64,000 bases of DNA from Polytrichum commune. Lineage: Eukaryota > Streptophyta > Polytrichopsida > Polytrichales > Polytrichaceae. Both the position numbers and the translations under genes were made by a program. The stretch spans positions 26,972,001-27,036,000 of the forward strand of contig OX485804.1 of the NCBI GenBank assembly GCA_950295325.1, given 5' to 3'. Positions 36,936 to 49,006 of this stretch are shown one piece after another. Positions within the stretch are counted from its first letter, which is position 1. Every line of letters begins with the position of its first letter. The notes below the pieces were generated by a model, which was not told the origin of the DNA, ran no database searches, and saw only the letters and a list, made by a program, of their open reading frames with translations.

Positions 36936-39900
36936 GTTACTTTCTAGGACCTTTGTTGTTGCTTGCGCCCAACGGCGACTGGGGAGTGGCCACCTAGTCA
37001 GCAACTTAGTAATAATCATCGACATGACTTAGGTTATTAGTTGAGTGGGGAGGGACTTAAGTGTCACACTAATTAAGATAGGTGGGCTTTAAATGCTTAC
37101 TTTTTTCCAACCACACTTGATTATCCCAACTACTGTAGTGTGTGTCACTACTCGGGGAGTTACACGGTGCAATAACGTCTTACTCGGGAGTTCAATGTTC
37201 CTTAACGAAAGTTCAATTGGATATTATAGGCTATATAAATGACTTTGTTTGGTAAAATGCTATGTTCTCGTTAAATGGTTATAGCAATGTATGACTCCGA
37301 ATAATAACACACACTAATTGGGATAAATCAGTCTAGCCCACTTCTCCTAGGATATGAAACACGCGGTTAGTACCTAGGAGATGGTTTAGCAAGTCTAAAT
37401 CAAGGCCATGGACCACTTTCCTCGTAACATCTGGAGCTCGTGTGAATATCTTATTTATTATCAAAGTGGGGATTTTTGCACTTGCTAAATGGCTCCTAAA
37501 TGATCATATGTATCCCCTTCCTCAAAATTATGTTTAGTTTTGGAGCCTAGAATGGATATCATATTTTGAACACCGGTCCCATTCATACATGCGCCTTTTT
37601 GGTATATGTTCACAAAATCACACCAAACCATGTACTACTGAAATACAAGTGTTTGATTAGCATAAGTAATTAAATTAGGCATGTCTACCTTAGATACCCG
37701 AATGATACGAACTCGACACTGGTAAAAACTTACTTTCTACAAATTTGATGTTGCTTCATCCTACATTAATGTACTCATGTTAATTTGGAGTCTCTATGTG
37801 TGATTTAGGCATTGATTGACTAAATATAGAAATAATCAAGCTATATATAGCAATAAATGTTTTTCACCCTCCACTTTGGTAGATGCTCCGGAACATCACC
37901 CTATAGTGGGTTGGACAAAATTCTACAAATTTTGAAGTCATTTATTGATCGATTATTCACGATTTAAAGATTCACACTTGATAATTGAAAACTAAATTAT
38001 TTGTAGATTAAGTGCGGGCAACTTCCTTTGACATAATTCCCATTCTTTTCACAAGCTATGTTGTTTGCCATTACGGAAGGCAACCGCTTGGAATAAAGCC
38101 TTGTCAAAATTGTCGTGTAGCACAACGCAAGGCTGACCTCACGTATTGATGTGTCCATTTTGGTAAATTAGACATCATAGATTCGAAAAACGCCCAGCGG
38201 TGACTAAGAAGTGCCCACGTAGTTAGGGTGAATGGCTATTATCTTATGGACATGACTCATGTCAAGTGAGTATGACTTGTTAGATAGTTTTTGTCCAATC
38301 CCCAAAAGCCTTATCACTCGTCTATCTTACCAATGGTTTTAGTTAATGAAGTCCCTTGCTCCCTCATAGCTAAGACTAAAAGCAATCAATAATAAGAGCC
38401 ACATGTGAAACTTTTAAAGGTGCTACATGCTTGCCTCATCTCTAGGTACTCATGTGAGGATCAGTGCTTGAGATTTAAAACTTCCATTTTTGAACCATGC
38501 CACATCCTTTGCCAATTAGGCTCGGGACTATATAGCATCAATGGTGTGAAGGCCATGTTTTTAGAACAAACTTTTAGGCTAAGCTAAAGTCAAATGGGAA
38601 GGGGTCATAATTTACCGACATACCACACTAATTTGCTATTGTTTTACCATAATAATAAAATAAAAATATTTTATTTTATTGTGGTTGATGTACGGATGAG
38701 CAAAGTACAAAGTTTTTGTGATATAATTTTGACCCAAGGTAATATCCACATGCAACCCATTTACAAAGGCAACATGTTTGCACATAGCAATGTAGATTAA
38801 TTGGCCGCCAGACTAAGGGTCACTTTACACACATACCAAAACCGTGACTATGAAAACCTAAGGATCCTTGAAAATTATCCAAAGGTTGTGCCATGGGAAA
38901 TAAAATTCTACTTTTGCAATTGAAGGGCCCTCAAGCTCAGTGTAAAGTGCAAGTGGATCATATTGAGGGACTGCAACATATTTCCAAGTTCAGGTCCCCA
39001 CAACAATATAATATTTATAAGAGCTCATGACAATTTAATTGGTTGCTATAGCCCCTAGATTTGTGTCAGACATGCCTCTTTTGATGTGTCTAACACAATA
39101 TCCAATAGACCATGAAATACTATCCAATTGATGCCATGTAGATTTTCCACCCATTTGAATTTCTTTGGTCCTTTATGCATTCAAGGTCTAGTGTAACGTG
39201 AACTTGGACCATCTTTAGCTTCTCAACCAATCATGTAATTTGTATATCACGGGCAAGGCCCCTCAAGCTCTAGTGTAAAGTGGTCCTAGAATCATATTTT
39301 GTGCATTTTTGCGCCAATGATTGAAGGTGGCCTGCTACAATATATCCAACACAATGATGTTATTGGTGGTAATGTAGCCACTATTCAATTTGGTTACCAA
39401 CCACCCCTCCTTTTGCAATATTGTTATTACAAACCTTGCAAGAGATCGGGGTCTCACATGTTGCCAAAGGTCAAAGCTAATTGAACATGAAACATTATTG
39501 TTTTGATATATTTCTGAGCACCCAAATGAGCAAAGACATATTAGACCTTAAACTTGCTCCCACATGTTTCATCAAACAATGTGGGACATGTAGAACTCAA
39601 GAATTTGAGTACACATGGTGAAGCGGGTTGCAAATAATGCTCAATGTACAACACAAGGTACATGTCACATGTAAATTACATTGAACATGTACAAATTACA
39701 TTGCTCATTTTTTTTTTTTCGTAAAAATTGTTGTGAGAAGATTTGCAAGGCACATCTTTGACACATTTAACAAGAAGTGAAGACAAGAGAATGAGCAAAC
39801 TTGAATTTTTTTTCAAAAGGGGCAAAATGCCCTTTTTGGAAGTATATTAAAAAAAAATCAGCACATTCACTTTTTGGTGCATGGTCATTCTTCTTGGTCC

Positions 39901-40055
39901 GCATTCGGTTTTACACCTAGTGAGGGGCCCAAGGCTTTCAAAACTGATTTTTTAAGAAGTTGGACCATGGAAGTGGGACCATGAACTCAGACCATTGAAA
40001 AAGGCCCTCTTCCATGGTCTGACTTCATGATCCATAGTGTAAACCGGCCCTGCGT
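39901..40055. mobile_element. Small foldback element, possible MITE
   Basis: The outer ends CGCATTCGGTTTTACAC and GTGTAAACCGGCCCTGCG are partly inverted. An inner stem pairs GGGACCATGAACTCAGACCAT with CATGGTCTGACTTCATGATCC. No clear target duplication. Confidence 0.35.
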
Positions 40056-40766
40056 AAATGATGTGGACCACCCATGTCATTAAGCAAGAGCACAATGTGA
40101 AACCGAGGAAAAGAAAGGGGTTCGAGATAATTCTCCCAACTTTCCCCACTCTTAGAGTGGGCCCGTCGTGGAAGGGGGGGGGGGTTTTCCCAGTCTTGGG
40201 AGACTTGGGATATGTATCATGGAATCAACTTCACCGATCCCCGGTACCTAACCGACATATATTGGTATACGTGCCTAATTAACAAACAACACAATAACTT
40301 GGACACCAAAATTTCATGTTAAAAAGAGATTTGAGTAAGTGCTCAAATAATGCTAAGCATTGTACGTTCGATAGTCAACACGATGGGGGCTATGTGACCA
40401 TTTAATGAGTAGGAGAATCTTCACTTTGATGATGAAATAGAGATTCGTATGAGTTCTGAAAATTACAAGGCAAATGGTTATGGGCAAGATTCACATATGC
40501 TCATCATCTCGGACTAATTGTGTGTTTGATATCCACATATATGTTAATACCCTATTCACACTTGTGGCCTCTTTCCTTGCTAGGCCACTTCACACACAAG
40601 GTTGAAGGCCCATGGCCATGGCAATGTACGAGCTCTCATTGGTTGAAAAGGCGGAGACCGTTCAAGTTCACGTCACACTAGGAGGTGAAGACCTAAAGGC
40701 CCAAAGAAAAGTTTGTGGACGAAAAGTCTACATGGAGTCCTACATGGCAGTTTGTGGATTAGGGTG

Positions 40767-40837
40767 CATGGTCTACCGGAATTTGTGTTAGGCCCACCTC
40801 CAAGCGGTGGGCCTGACGCAAATTCCGGGAGACCATG
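40767..40837. repeat. 32-bp perfect-length inverted repeat (hairpin)
   Basis: Arms 40767-40798 and 40806-40837 pair with only three mismatches around a 7-base loop. Such hairpins can be a small-RNA precursor or a foldback relic. No mature product is claimed. Confidence 0.6.
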
Positions 40838-41468
40838 ACTTTTTAATTTTTTTTCTTCCCAACATCATAGATTTCAAGACAGGTTGCAGGGCGAATTCCA
40901 AAAACATATTCCATGATAGATTCCAAGACAGATCCCAAGACAGACAAACACCACCAAATGATTCTCGTAAATTGATAGAGTTTGAGATATTATATTAAAC
41001 CAAATCCTCCCCTCTTTTTCCGCCAACAAAATATGCGATGGTCCTGCAACATGGTCCATTCTCACTTCACACTATCCTTAGGGCCTGTGACTACATAAAA
41101 CGACTTTCCCAACACCCATGGTACGGCCTTTGGATGAGAGTCAAGGGTCCTCACCATTACAAGGTCATGGCTCTTGGCTCATGTGTGAAGTGGCCCTTAA
41201 CTTAGTGCACTTTAATATTTGGAGACCAGTTGACACCTCTTTGCCATACCCGCGTGTTAACCAGGTTGGTATCTTCGTTACAACCCTATTCACACTTGTG
41301 CCCTCTACGTTCCTTGCCAAGGTCTTCTTCGCCGCTTGGAGGCCTCCGCAACAACACTTGCAGTCAGTCGACGATCGATGCGGAAAGAGATTTTGTTGAG
41401 AGATTGGCCATGACCCCGCCATCGCCAATTGTGGCAGGCGATCGGGGAGGAGGGTTTCGATAGCCGTG

Positions 41469-44400
41469 ATGGAGGCTGAGTGCGTTGTCTGTTTGCAGCA
41501 GTACGATGACGGAGAGCACACGCCTCGCGTTCTCTCATGCGGCCATTCGCTCTGCCAGAGCTGCACAGTGGAGCTTCCGGCCCAATGGGGTGGGATGAAA
41601 AATAGTCATGGTGATGGTGGCAGGAATAATAATTCTGGTCATGGTGGTGGTCTGGTTCGGTGCCCTGAGTGTAATCAGTTCACGAAATTGCCCCTGGGAG
41701 GTCACCTTGAGCTTCCCAAGAACTTTGAGCTCATGCGGTTGATTCAAAACAGACCGAGAACAACAGCACCTGCCCTCAATGACGATGATGGTTCTTTCCA
41801 GGCGAAAGGAAAAGATAGTGGTGTGCAAATTATGAGGTTTAAGGGAAAGGATGTGAAAGTAGCAGCAGTAATCGGGAGTGGAGTTGAGGGCTATGGAGAG
41901 GTTGTGCTTCGGATTCTCCCGCAGGAAGCTATCAAGCCGAGGCGGGGGCGTGTTGGTGGTTTTATCATTGGAGATATGTTGTCCTTGGACCGAAAATTGC
42001 ATCCAATGTTGCAAGAGGTCGTCAGTTTACAGGCGTTACAGATTGTGGAGGAGATTTGGAGTGTGAATAAAGAATATGAAGAGGTTGTGAAACTGGCTTG
42101 GAAGAGTGTGCCAATTGTGGTTCGGGCTGAATTAGTGCAATTGCTGTCAATTGCTGATCGTTGTTCTGCGCATGTTGCTAAGGTGCTTGGCTGGTGGATG
42201 TCCAAAGATGGTGGTCTTTTTCTAGTTTCTAGGGTTTGTGTGGAAGGAATCAAGCAGGCAAGATGTCTACTGCCTATTACCGATGAATTCGCACTCGATC
42301 TGGAACAAGAAGATGGGAGGAGCTCCTCTGAAGCTCCGAAAGAGGACACAAGTTTGGGCAGGAATTCTCTAGGAACCTTAGTGAGGTTAGGTGTGGAGCT
42401 TTGTGAAATTCTTCTGGAATTTAATGCTGCTGGGCTCATTTTGTTCGCGCTTGCTCCAGATTGTCTAATATTAGATAACCTCGGTCATCTTCAGCTTCAC
42501 ATCGGCAAAATTTCCTTCTGGAAAGACAAAGTGCGTCACGAAGTGAAAGATCCAGATTTGAAAGACCCTCTTGTTGATCTCAACCTACCTGGTAGGCCGA
42601 ATGTCAGCGAACTATTACAGGGTTCATGTAGAGGAGAGGGTGTTTTAAAAACTGAATATGTGAGCCCTGAAGTGCTTGACCACTTCAAGGGGCATCAAAG
42701 GACAAACCAAACAGCAGAAAATTCATCTCAAAAAACATGCTCTCATTCAACAATTGCCGATGAGCATGAGGGCGAGCATGTGGTATTGACTCAGAAGGCG
42801 GATGTATGGTCGTTGGGATGTCTATTGCTACGGATATTCTCAGGAAGTGCGTTACTTGGAGGTCTACCGTTTTCCAAAGTGTTGAGTATGATTGTGCATA
42901 AAAAGATCACACAGGAAGCTTTTGGGGATGATGAGTTGCCAGTTCTTGGCCATTATGCTCCTGTATTAAAGCTTATATTGAACTGCTTTGCGCAGTCGCC
43001 AAGTGAGAGGCCTCAAGTGGGCGATATATGGTGGGCACTCAAGGAGCTCATTGACGATCAGGCACTGGGCTCCCCATCTCTTTGGAATGAAGCTGTTGGC
43101 GAAGGTTTCAAACAAATGGAATTTGAAGAAAGTGGCAATAGTATTTTAGGAACTGAAATTCCAGAGGTGGATTCTACAGATATTTCACGAGTATTGATTT
43201 GTAACAATCCCTGCATCACAGTATTAAAGACTCTCCATGGCCATCGCGATACAGTGTCATCCTTAGCTGTTTGTGGTAAGACTCCTTGTTTTGATTTTTC
43301 TGCTGATTGTTTGGAAAGAGTTTTACTTCAATTCCAGCTGTTGGAATTTACTTAAAGCTGTCCTAATGAAACTCTGGCTGATAGAGGTTCCTTTGTTTGT
43401 CATGAATACAGGAACATGAACAATAACGCCCTTCTCATTATGTAATGCTGTGTTTTGGTAAATATGCAGGAAACTACTTGATAAGTGCTTCTTTTGACAA
43501 GACTCTGCGTGTCTGGTCCCTCAGAGTAAAATTCTTCTTATCGTACCACCTCTTTCCCATCTTGGACTTCATGTCTTTGCTCTGTGTGCATCTAATTCCG
43601 TGAAGTCCTTCCTCTGTTATCTTCATGTCTTCATTCAACCCTATGTTTCAAGGGTTTAGGATGTAGGGCTTTTGGTACACATCAAGGGTTCTGTTCTTGG
43701 CTGTGATTCAAGCTTAGGCTCAAAGGCTAAGACTAAGGCTAAGAAGTAGTCCAAGATAGCCAAGAAGTTTCCACTCTCAAGAATTGCTTCTTCTGAAAAG
43801 AGTATTGTAGTAGGGAGTGGCTTAAAGAACAACACCATTCTTCTACTCAGACAAACTAGTGTTTCGGCAAAGCCAGATTTTTGTCTGTCTCAATTTCTCT
43901 CATATCATGCTTGGCTTAACAGGATAACAGACCAGTTCAGGTATTGGAAGGTCATGGACAAAGGATTACTGCACTTGCTGTTCATGAATCAACCGAACTA
44001 TGTGCTAGTGGTGACTATGGAGGACAGATCTGCTTGTGGAACTTAGCCACTGGAGTTTCCTCAGCACCTATGGCCACCTGGCAGGAGCACCAGGATTGGC
44101 GATACTCAGGGGTTGCTTCTCTCGTCTTCTCCAATGATGGAGTTCTGTACAGTGGAAGTGGTGACAGGACTGTCAAAGCCTGGCATATGACGGTAACCCA
44201 TAGTTTCTTCCTCTCAAGTTGCTAATTCTGAAGTCCGTGCTTCTGTCAAATGGATTTGAAACTAATAGCTTCATAGATTTCTGGTTGCATCATTTTGTGT
44301 TAAGGTTACTGCCAGAAGACCAATTCACGTTCTCCTTCCTGGAGTCCAGCAATTTTATCTCAGTTAGTTTCTCCCTCTCAAGTTGCTAAACCCAAGTTGG

Positions 44401-46107
44401 TGTATATGGCAAATGGATTTGAAACTAATAGCTTCATAGGTTCACGGTTGCATCATTTTGTGTTAAGGTGACTGCCATAAGACGAATTCACGTCCTCCTT
44501 CCTGGAGTGCAGCAATTGTGTCTTAGTTAGTTTCTTCCTCTCAAGCTGCTAAACCCAAGTCGGTGTATATGGCAAATGGATTTGAAACTAATAGCTTTGT
44601 AGGTTTCTGGTTGCATCATTTATTTATTTATTACGGTTGCCTTCAAAAGACTAATTCATGTCCTCCTTGGAGTGCAGCAATCTGAGAATATTGTTACTTT
44701 GGAAGGACACAAGGGAGTTGTATCAGCTCTACTCGTGGATGGTCCAGTCCTGTATAGTGGAAGCTGGGATGGCACCATCAGATTGTGGTGGCTTCCTGAT
44801 CACAGCCTTTTGGCACAGCTTGGTAATACATTGTGTCCAACTCTGGGTGGTGTTCGTGCACTAGTTAAAAGCTCTGGTGGCCTCCTGTTTACGGGACACG
44901 ACTCTGGTGTCATTCAGGTTGGCGATCCTTCTGTGCCTTGGAATTCAATTTGCTTAACGTTTTATCAGATGCAACAATCAACAGTTTCTGGTGATTACAT
45001 TAAATAGTCCTAACAGTGTGAGTGGAAAATTAATGTGGAAATAATCGATGTGGGGCACACTAATTGTCTAGTCAGGGTTGAAATAATGTGGGCTGAAGAT
45101 CCTTGGACTTCCTGTAAGTCTTCCTGGAGATCTCCAACCAACGCCTTCTGTATTAGTCCAAGGACAATAGTGCCATAAAATAAAGTAATAGAGTCACCCA
45201 CATTAATTTCCTAGAAGAACAATAAATGTGGCCCACCCAAATCTCAAACTAGAGATTTGGCATGGGTTGAAAATTAACATGGTCCTCATTAATTCTCATG
45301 TGGGTTCTAGATAATTATTGTGGCCCCACACTAATAATGTTATTTAGTGTACTTTGTAAGTGAGCTTGCACTTGTATGCTTGGAAATATAAGTTGCGAGG
45401 TCCCCACGTAGAGAGGCCTGTAGTATATGTTCGCTAGTTTATTCTCATATCTATTTTATCAATTTAAAATTGCAGGTTTGGGACGATGAGGAGTGTGTCG
45501 GGTCGTTGGAAGCACACAAGGGGGTGGTTTCTGCACTTGTGTGTGACCAGTCTTGGCTATACAGTGGTAGTTGGGATGGCTCTATCAAGGTACTTTTCAG
45601 AGTCAAGATATTGAATGTTCCATTATCTCCTTGATACTTCGGTTTTCTGGGTCCTTTGTTGACCCCATAAGGAACCAAGCGTTTCTTCCGTTTACACCTC
45701 TTGGAGGACAAGGAAGGGATGCAGGTAATGTAACGTTATTGATTTTTGCAGGCTTGGCCACTTTGTGAGATTGTGATTGGTTCTGCTACTCCCATGGAAA
45801 AGGAGATTCCTGGGTCATCAGTTCACTCAATTTTGTACAGCCCAGACAAGCTATATGTCGGTTTATTGCAGACCATTCAGGTGTGTATGCCCCGGCTTTG
45901 TTTCAGAATGTGAAGGGCCTCTAAAAGTTTTAGTTCAGTATGCTGCAGGTTGATAGCAGATGCCACAGATTCTGCATGTGTTTAACTTATAGTAGAGATG
46001 TGGTTGTCTGAAAAGTTTGGTCCAGTTTGTCCCATGTTTTACAGCTCTTTAGGATGTGGTTGACTTTGTCTAAATATGCAACTGCTGTGCAGGTCTTCAA
46101 TAGGTGA
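41469..46107 (+). CDS. RING finger - kinase-like - WD40 propeller protein
   Basis: Seven exons (41469-43275, 43470-43525, 43923-44192, 44678-44917, 45476-45589, 45752-45880, 46093-46107) join in phase to 876 aa. A C3HC4 RING sits at the N-terminus (C5, C8, C24, H26, C29, C32, C65, C68). A kinase-like domain follows to about residue 540, with VSPE and ADVWSLGCLL. The place of HRD..N reads ALAPDCLILD and that of DFG reads HIGK, so it is probably a pseudokinase. Residues ~590-876 form seven WD40 blades, each closing in a W/F strand such as FDKTLRVW, GSWDGTIRLW or GSWDGSIKAW. The order matches a plant protein family I recall from Arabidopsis (At1g21651 type). It is likely a ubiquitin ligase with a WD40 substrate surface; the role is inferred. 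ATG at 41469 is chosen over the GTG at 41466. Introns are short and A/T-rich. Confidence 0.88.
44202..44677 (+). repeat. Intronic triplication of a ~163-bp unit including a splice acceptor
   Basis: Units start at 44202, 44366 and 44529 (AGTTTCTTCCTCTCAAG-like). They share ATGGATTTGAAACTAATAGC and each ends in CTGGAGT(C/G)CAGCAA, a copy of the true acceptor GTGCAG|CAA at 44677/44678. The last unit supplies the acceptor used in the gene model. Confidence 0.85.
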
Positions 46108-49006
46108 AGGATGACTTCTCTTCAAGTCATGCTGCAATTTTAGATAGTAATGACGCAAATTTCTCATGTACAGCCTTCAAAATGCACACAAAATCCTACA
46201 AAAGACATGATTATACCCGATCTACAACCTGTGTTGCCAATATATTAACCTTTTGCCAATATAGAAACCCCTCATTTCTTCCTCACTTTCAATCACTACT
46301 AGTGTTTGAGGCATTCATAATCGACCAGGTCCATTTAACCGCTCACCAGGGTACCTGTAATACTGATGTGGATGAGTTTTGTTGTTTGTCTATATTTTTT
46401 TATGTGGTGGCAGCTTGTGATTGATATGTACCCTCATCAGAGTTTTGACAATCCAAGAATTAACATGGGCTTTTTTGGGTTAACTTATAGATTGACTATG
46501 TGTTCTTGTAAACTTTACCGCTTCAAAATTTGTAGCAATTTCCATATTCATGAAAAATAAAAAAAATAAAAATTGCATTCTCCTTGGAATTTGTTTCTCT
46601 TTGCAAGAAAAATATTCCCCTGCTTAACAGATGTCTCAACCTTACTGTGGTAGCCAGTTAGTTCTTCAGCAGTTCAAGCTGACATCCTCATGGTGACTCT
46701 GTAAAATACTTACCAAAGCAGTAATCGTTGTTGACAAAGTTGAAAATTGTTAGTACTTATTGCCAAAGGTTCAGGAGGTGGTATCACCTGGAAGACAGTT
46801 ATTCATGCTGGTATTGTATCACTGTAGAATTTGTCTCATCACAGATGATGAGCTATTGCAGGTGCTACTTCCGGATATGATTTAATATAAATTTTTCTTC
46901 CTGGAAATAGTGTTAGCACATAGGTAGCTTTATAGATTCCAAATTCCTTGCATCTGGTAACCCTAAGGGAGACGTGCCTAAATCCACCATAGCAATAATC
47001 TGGACACCAGTGCTTCAGTGGTATGTGGATCTGAGAATGTGTTTATAAGAGGTTGGATTGCATGCTCAAAACATGCTAACCATTTTATTTAAAAAAATGG
47101 TTAATACAAGAGTTATTTGTAAAGTGTCTCAAAAAGGGGCGACATTGTGAGTTTGATCCTTCTTTGTGAACTTTCTATTAGGAGCTTGTTGTGTATCACA
47201 GCCTATTTTGAAAACTGGGTGAAAATTTTGGGACTTCCTCTTTTCACATCTTAAACTTTGAGAGAATTTTAGGATCTAACATAGGGTATGCGCATGTGAC
47301 CCGCTATCCAAGATCCTCAATTACCCTATGCAAGATTGGCTTCACTCGCCCATCCTTATAAGACAAGCTAGAAAGCTGGTTTTAAATAGCTTGACACCAC
47401 TTTTTGTGTATGGTAATTTAAGCATTGAAAAAACTTGGGTGACTTTGAGTTGATTCTCATAAACTCAAGGTTTGAGATTAAACTAATTGGGGATGTTAAA
47501 ACCTCTCCCTATGAGCTTTTAGGAGGAGGTGGATAGGGGCAAGGGCAACCCCCAAAACAAATTCAAGATTTTTTGAACCCGACTAAAAATTGTTCCCACC
47601 CCGCCCAACTTCGTGAAAGACATTGCCCTTGCATTCTTGAAGGCCGCTTGTCCACAAAAAATCTCATATTGAGTAAACTTCAACTTCAGGTCCAAAAATC
47701 TAATATGTATGTGCAATTCCACTTAGTAAATAAATAATTGAATGGAATTTCATACCCAAAGTGAAACTGTCAATAAATCATGTAATTAACTCACAAATCA
47801 AAATCATCATAAAGTCCTCATTAGCATTGAGGTTATAATTTTTGTGAAATGCAATTTGAAAGGGCCTTTGTCATTCTAAAATGAAACTCAAATCAATGTG
47901 CTGATTTTAATTCTAAAACTAAAATTAGGCTCATGAAACTTAATTAGGCTCAATATGCTTGATTACATTTAATCACGCTTAATCAGTTTCAATGTGTAGG
48001 AATATTTGTGAAAGTAAAAGGCATTCCTTAAACTATTATAAAATATACATACTAAAATCAGCACATTAATTTAAGTTTAATTCTAGAATGATGAAGACTT
48101 TATCAAATGGTAAGTCTCAAAAATCATAACCTCAATGCTAATGAGAACTTGGTAATGTATGTGACTTCAAAGTTAACTACATGCTTAATTGACAGTTTCA
48201 CATTGGGTATGAAATTCCAATCAGTTGATTTATTATTAAGTGAAAGTGTGCATATATATATATATATTGGATTTTGAACCTTGAAAACGAAGTTCACTCA
48301 ATATGGGATTTATGGACGAGAAGCATTCAAGAATGCAAGGGCAATGTTTTTACGAAGTCGGGCGGGGCGGGGCGGGCAGCAGTTTTTGGTCAGGTTCAAA
48401 AAATCTTGATTTGTTTTGAGGGCTGCCCCTGAGACTATCCAGCTCCCCTAAAAGCTCGTAGGGGGAGGTTAAACGTCCCCCTAAACCCACTGCATGGTTT
48501 CATCTGATATACTTTACAAACTCTAATTGGGAGGACCTATATGACCATCTTCACTTCCATAATGGATGAGACGTTCATATGAGCTCCAAACTTCGCCTAT
48601 GAGACAAATGGGTATGGGCTCGGTTTGGATTTTGTAATGTTCTCACACTAATTGTATGTCTTAAAACCTGCAAGTGGGTGCACTGAGAAAAGTATCCGAA
48701 TAACACGTCTACCTTAGAAGTCCTCATGTTTAGTAGACCTCCAAGATTACTGACCTGGATCTTATGCTGGGTTTAGTTTACCACTTGGGGACTGATAGGT
48801 TGCACAAGGATCAAAAATCTCACATTGATTACAACACCACGCCTACAGTGAGGTTGAACACTCATTTTGCACAAGGTTAAACTGATGACAACAAGCATAA
48901 CTTGAGTGTGCTGAAGAGTTCCACACATGCGAGCAACTGGAGAGTACATTGTACTTTACGATAGACTAGATTAATTCTATAAAGCCTCTGCAGACATGTT
49001 AAGGTA
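46108..49006. other. Intergenic: 3' untranslated end, dispersed repeat, long-TIR element
   Basis: A/T-rich polyadenylation-like sequence lies near 46555. A dispersed-repeat copy appears to be split between 46960-47095 and 48485-48720. A TIR element (listed separately) lies between the halves. No gene. Confidence 0.45.
47488..48483. mobile_element. ~1-kb element with ~350-bp terminal inverted repeats
   Basis: The left arm from GGGGATGTTAAAACC and the right arm ending GGTTAAACGTCCCC are inverted copies for about 350 bp. They include AGGGCAATGTTTTTACGAAG on one side and its diverged complement on the other, and GCATTGAGGTTATAATTTTT near the inner end. A TAA on each side could be a 3-bp target duplication of the PIF/Harbinger type. 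A microsatellite (TA)n lies in the right arm. No coding content. Confidence 0.65.

Larger units (their letters stand above)
36936..41468. other. Intergenic with dispersed repeats and foldbacks
   Basis: No gene seen. A member of the dispersed repeat family lies at about 37320-37720, another at 40310-40530. Two foldbacks are listed separately. A ~40-bp segment containing CCTATTCACACTTGTG occurs at 40550 and again at 41287, upstream of the next gene. Confidence 0.45.

Noticed and set aside
36518-37032. Overlapping open frames on both strands in the G-rich block
   Set aside because: Caused by base composition and a 73-bp duplication. The translations are low complexity and share no domain.
41466-41468. 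GTG codon just before the RING protein ATG
   Set aside because: Plant genes start at ATG; the next codon, at 41469, is ATG in the same frame.
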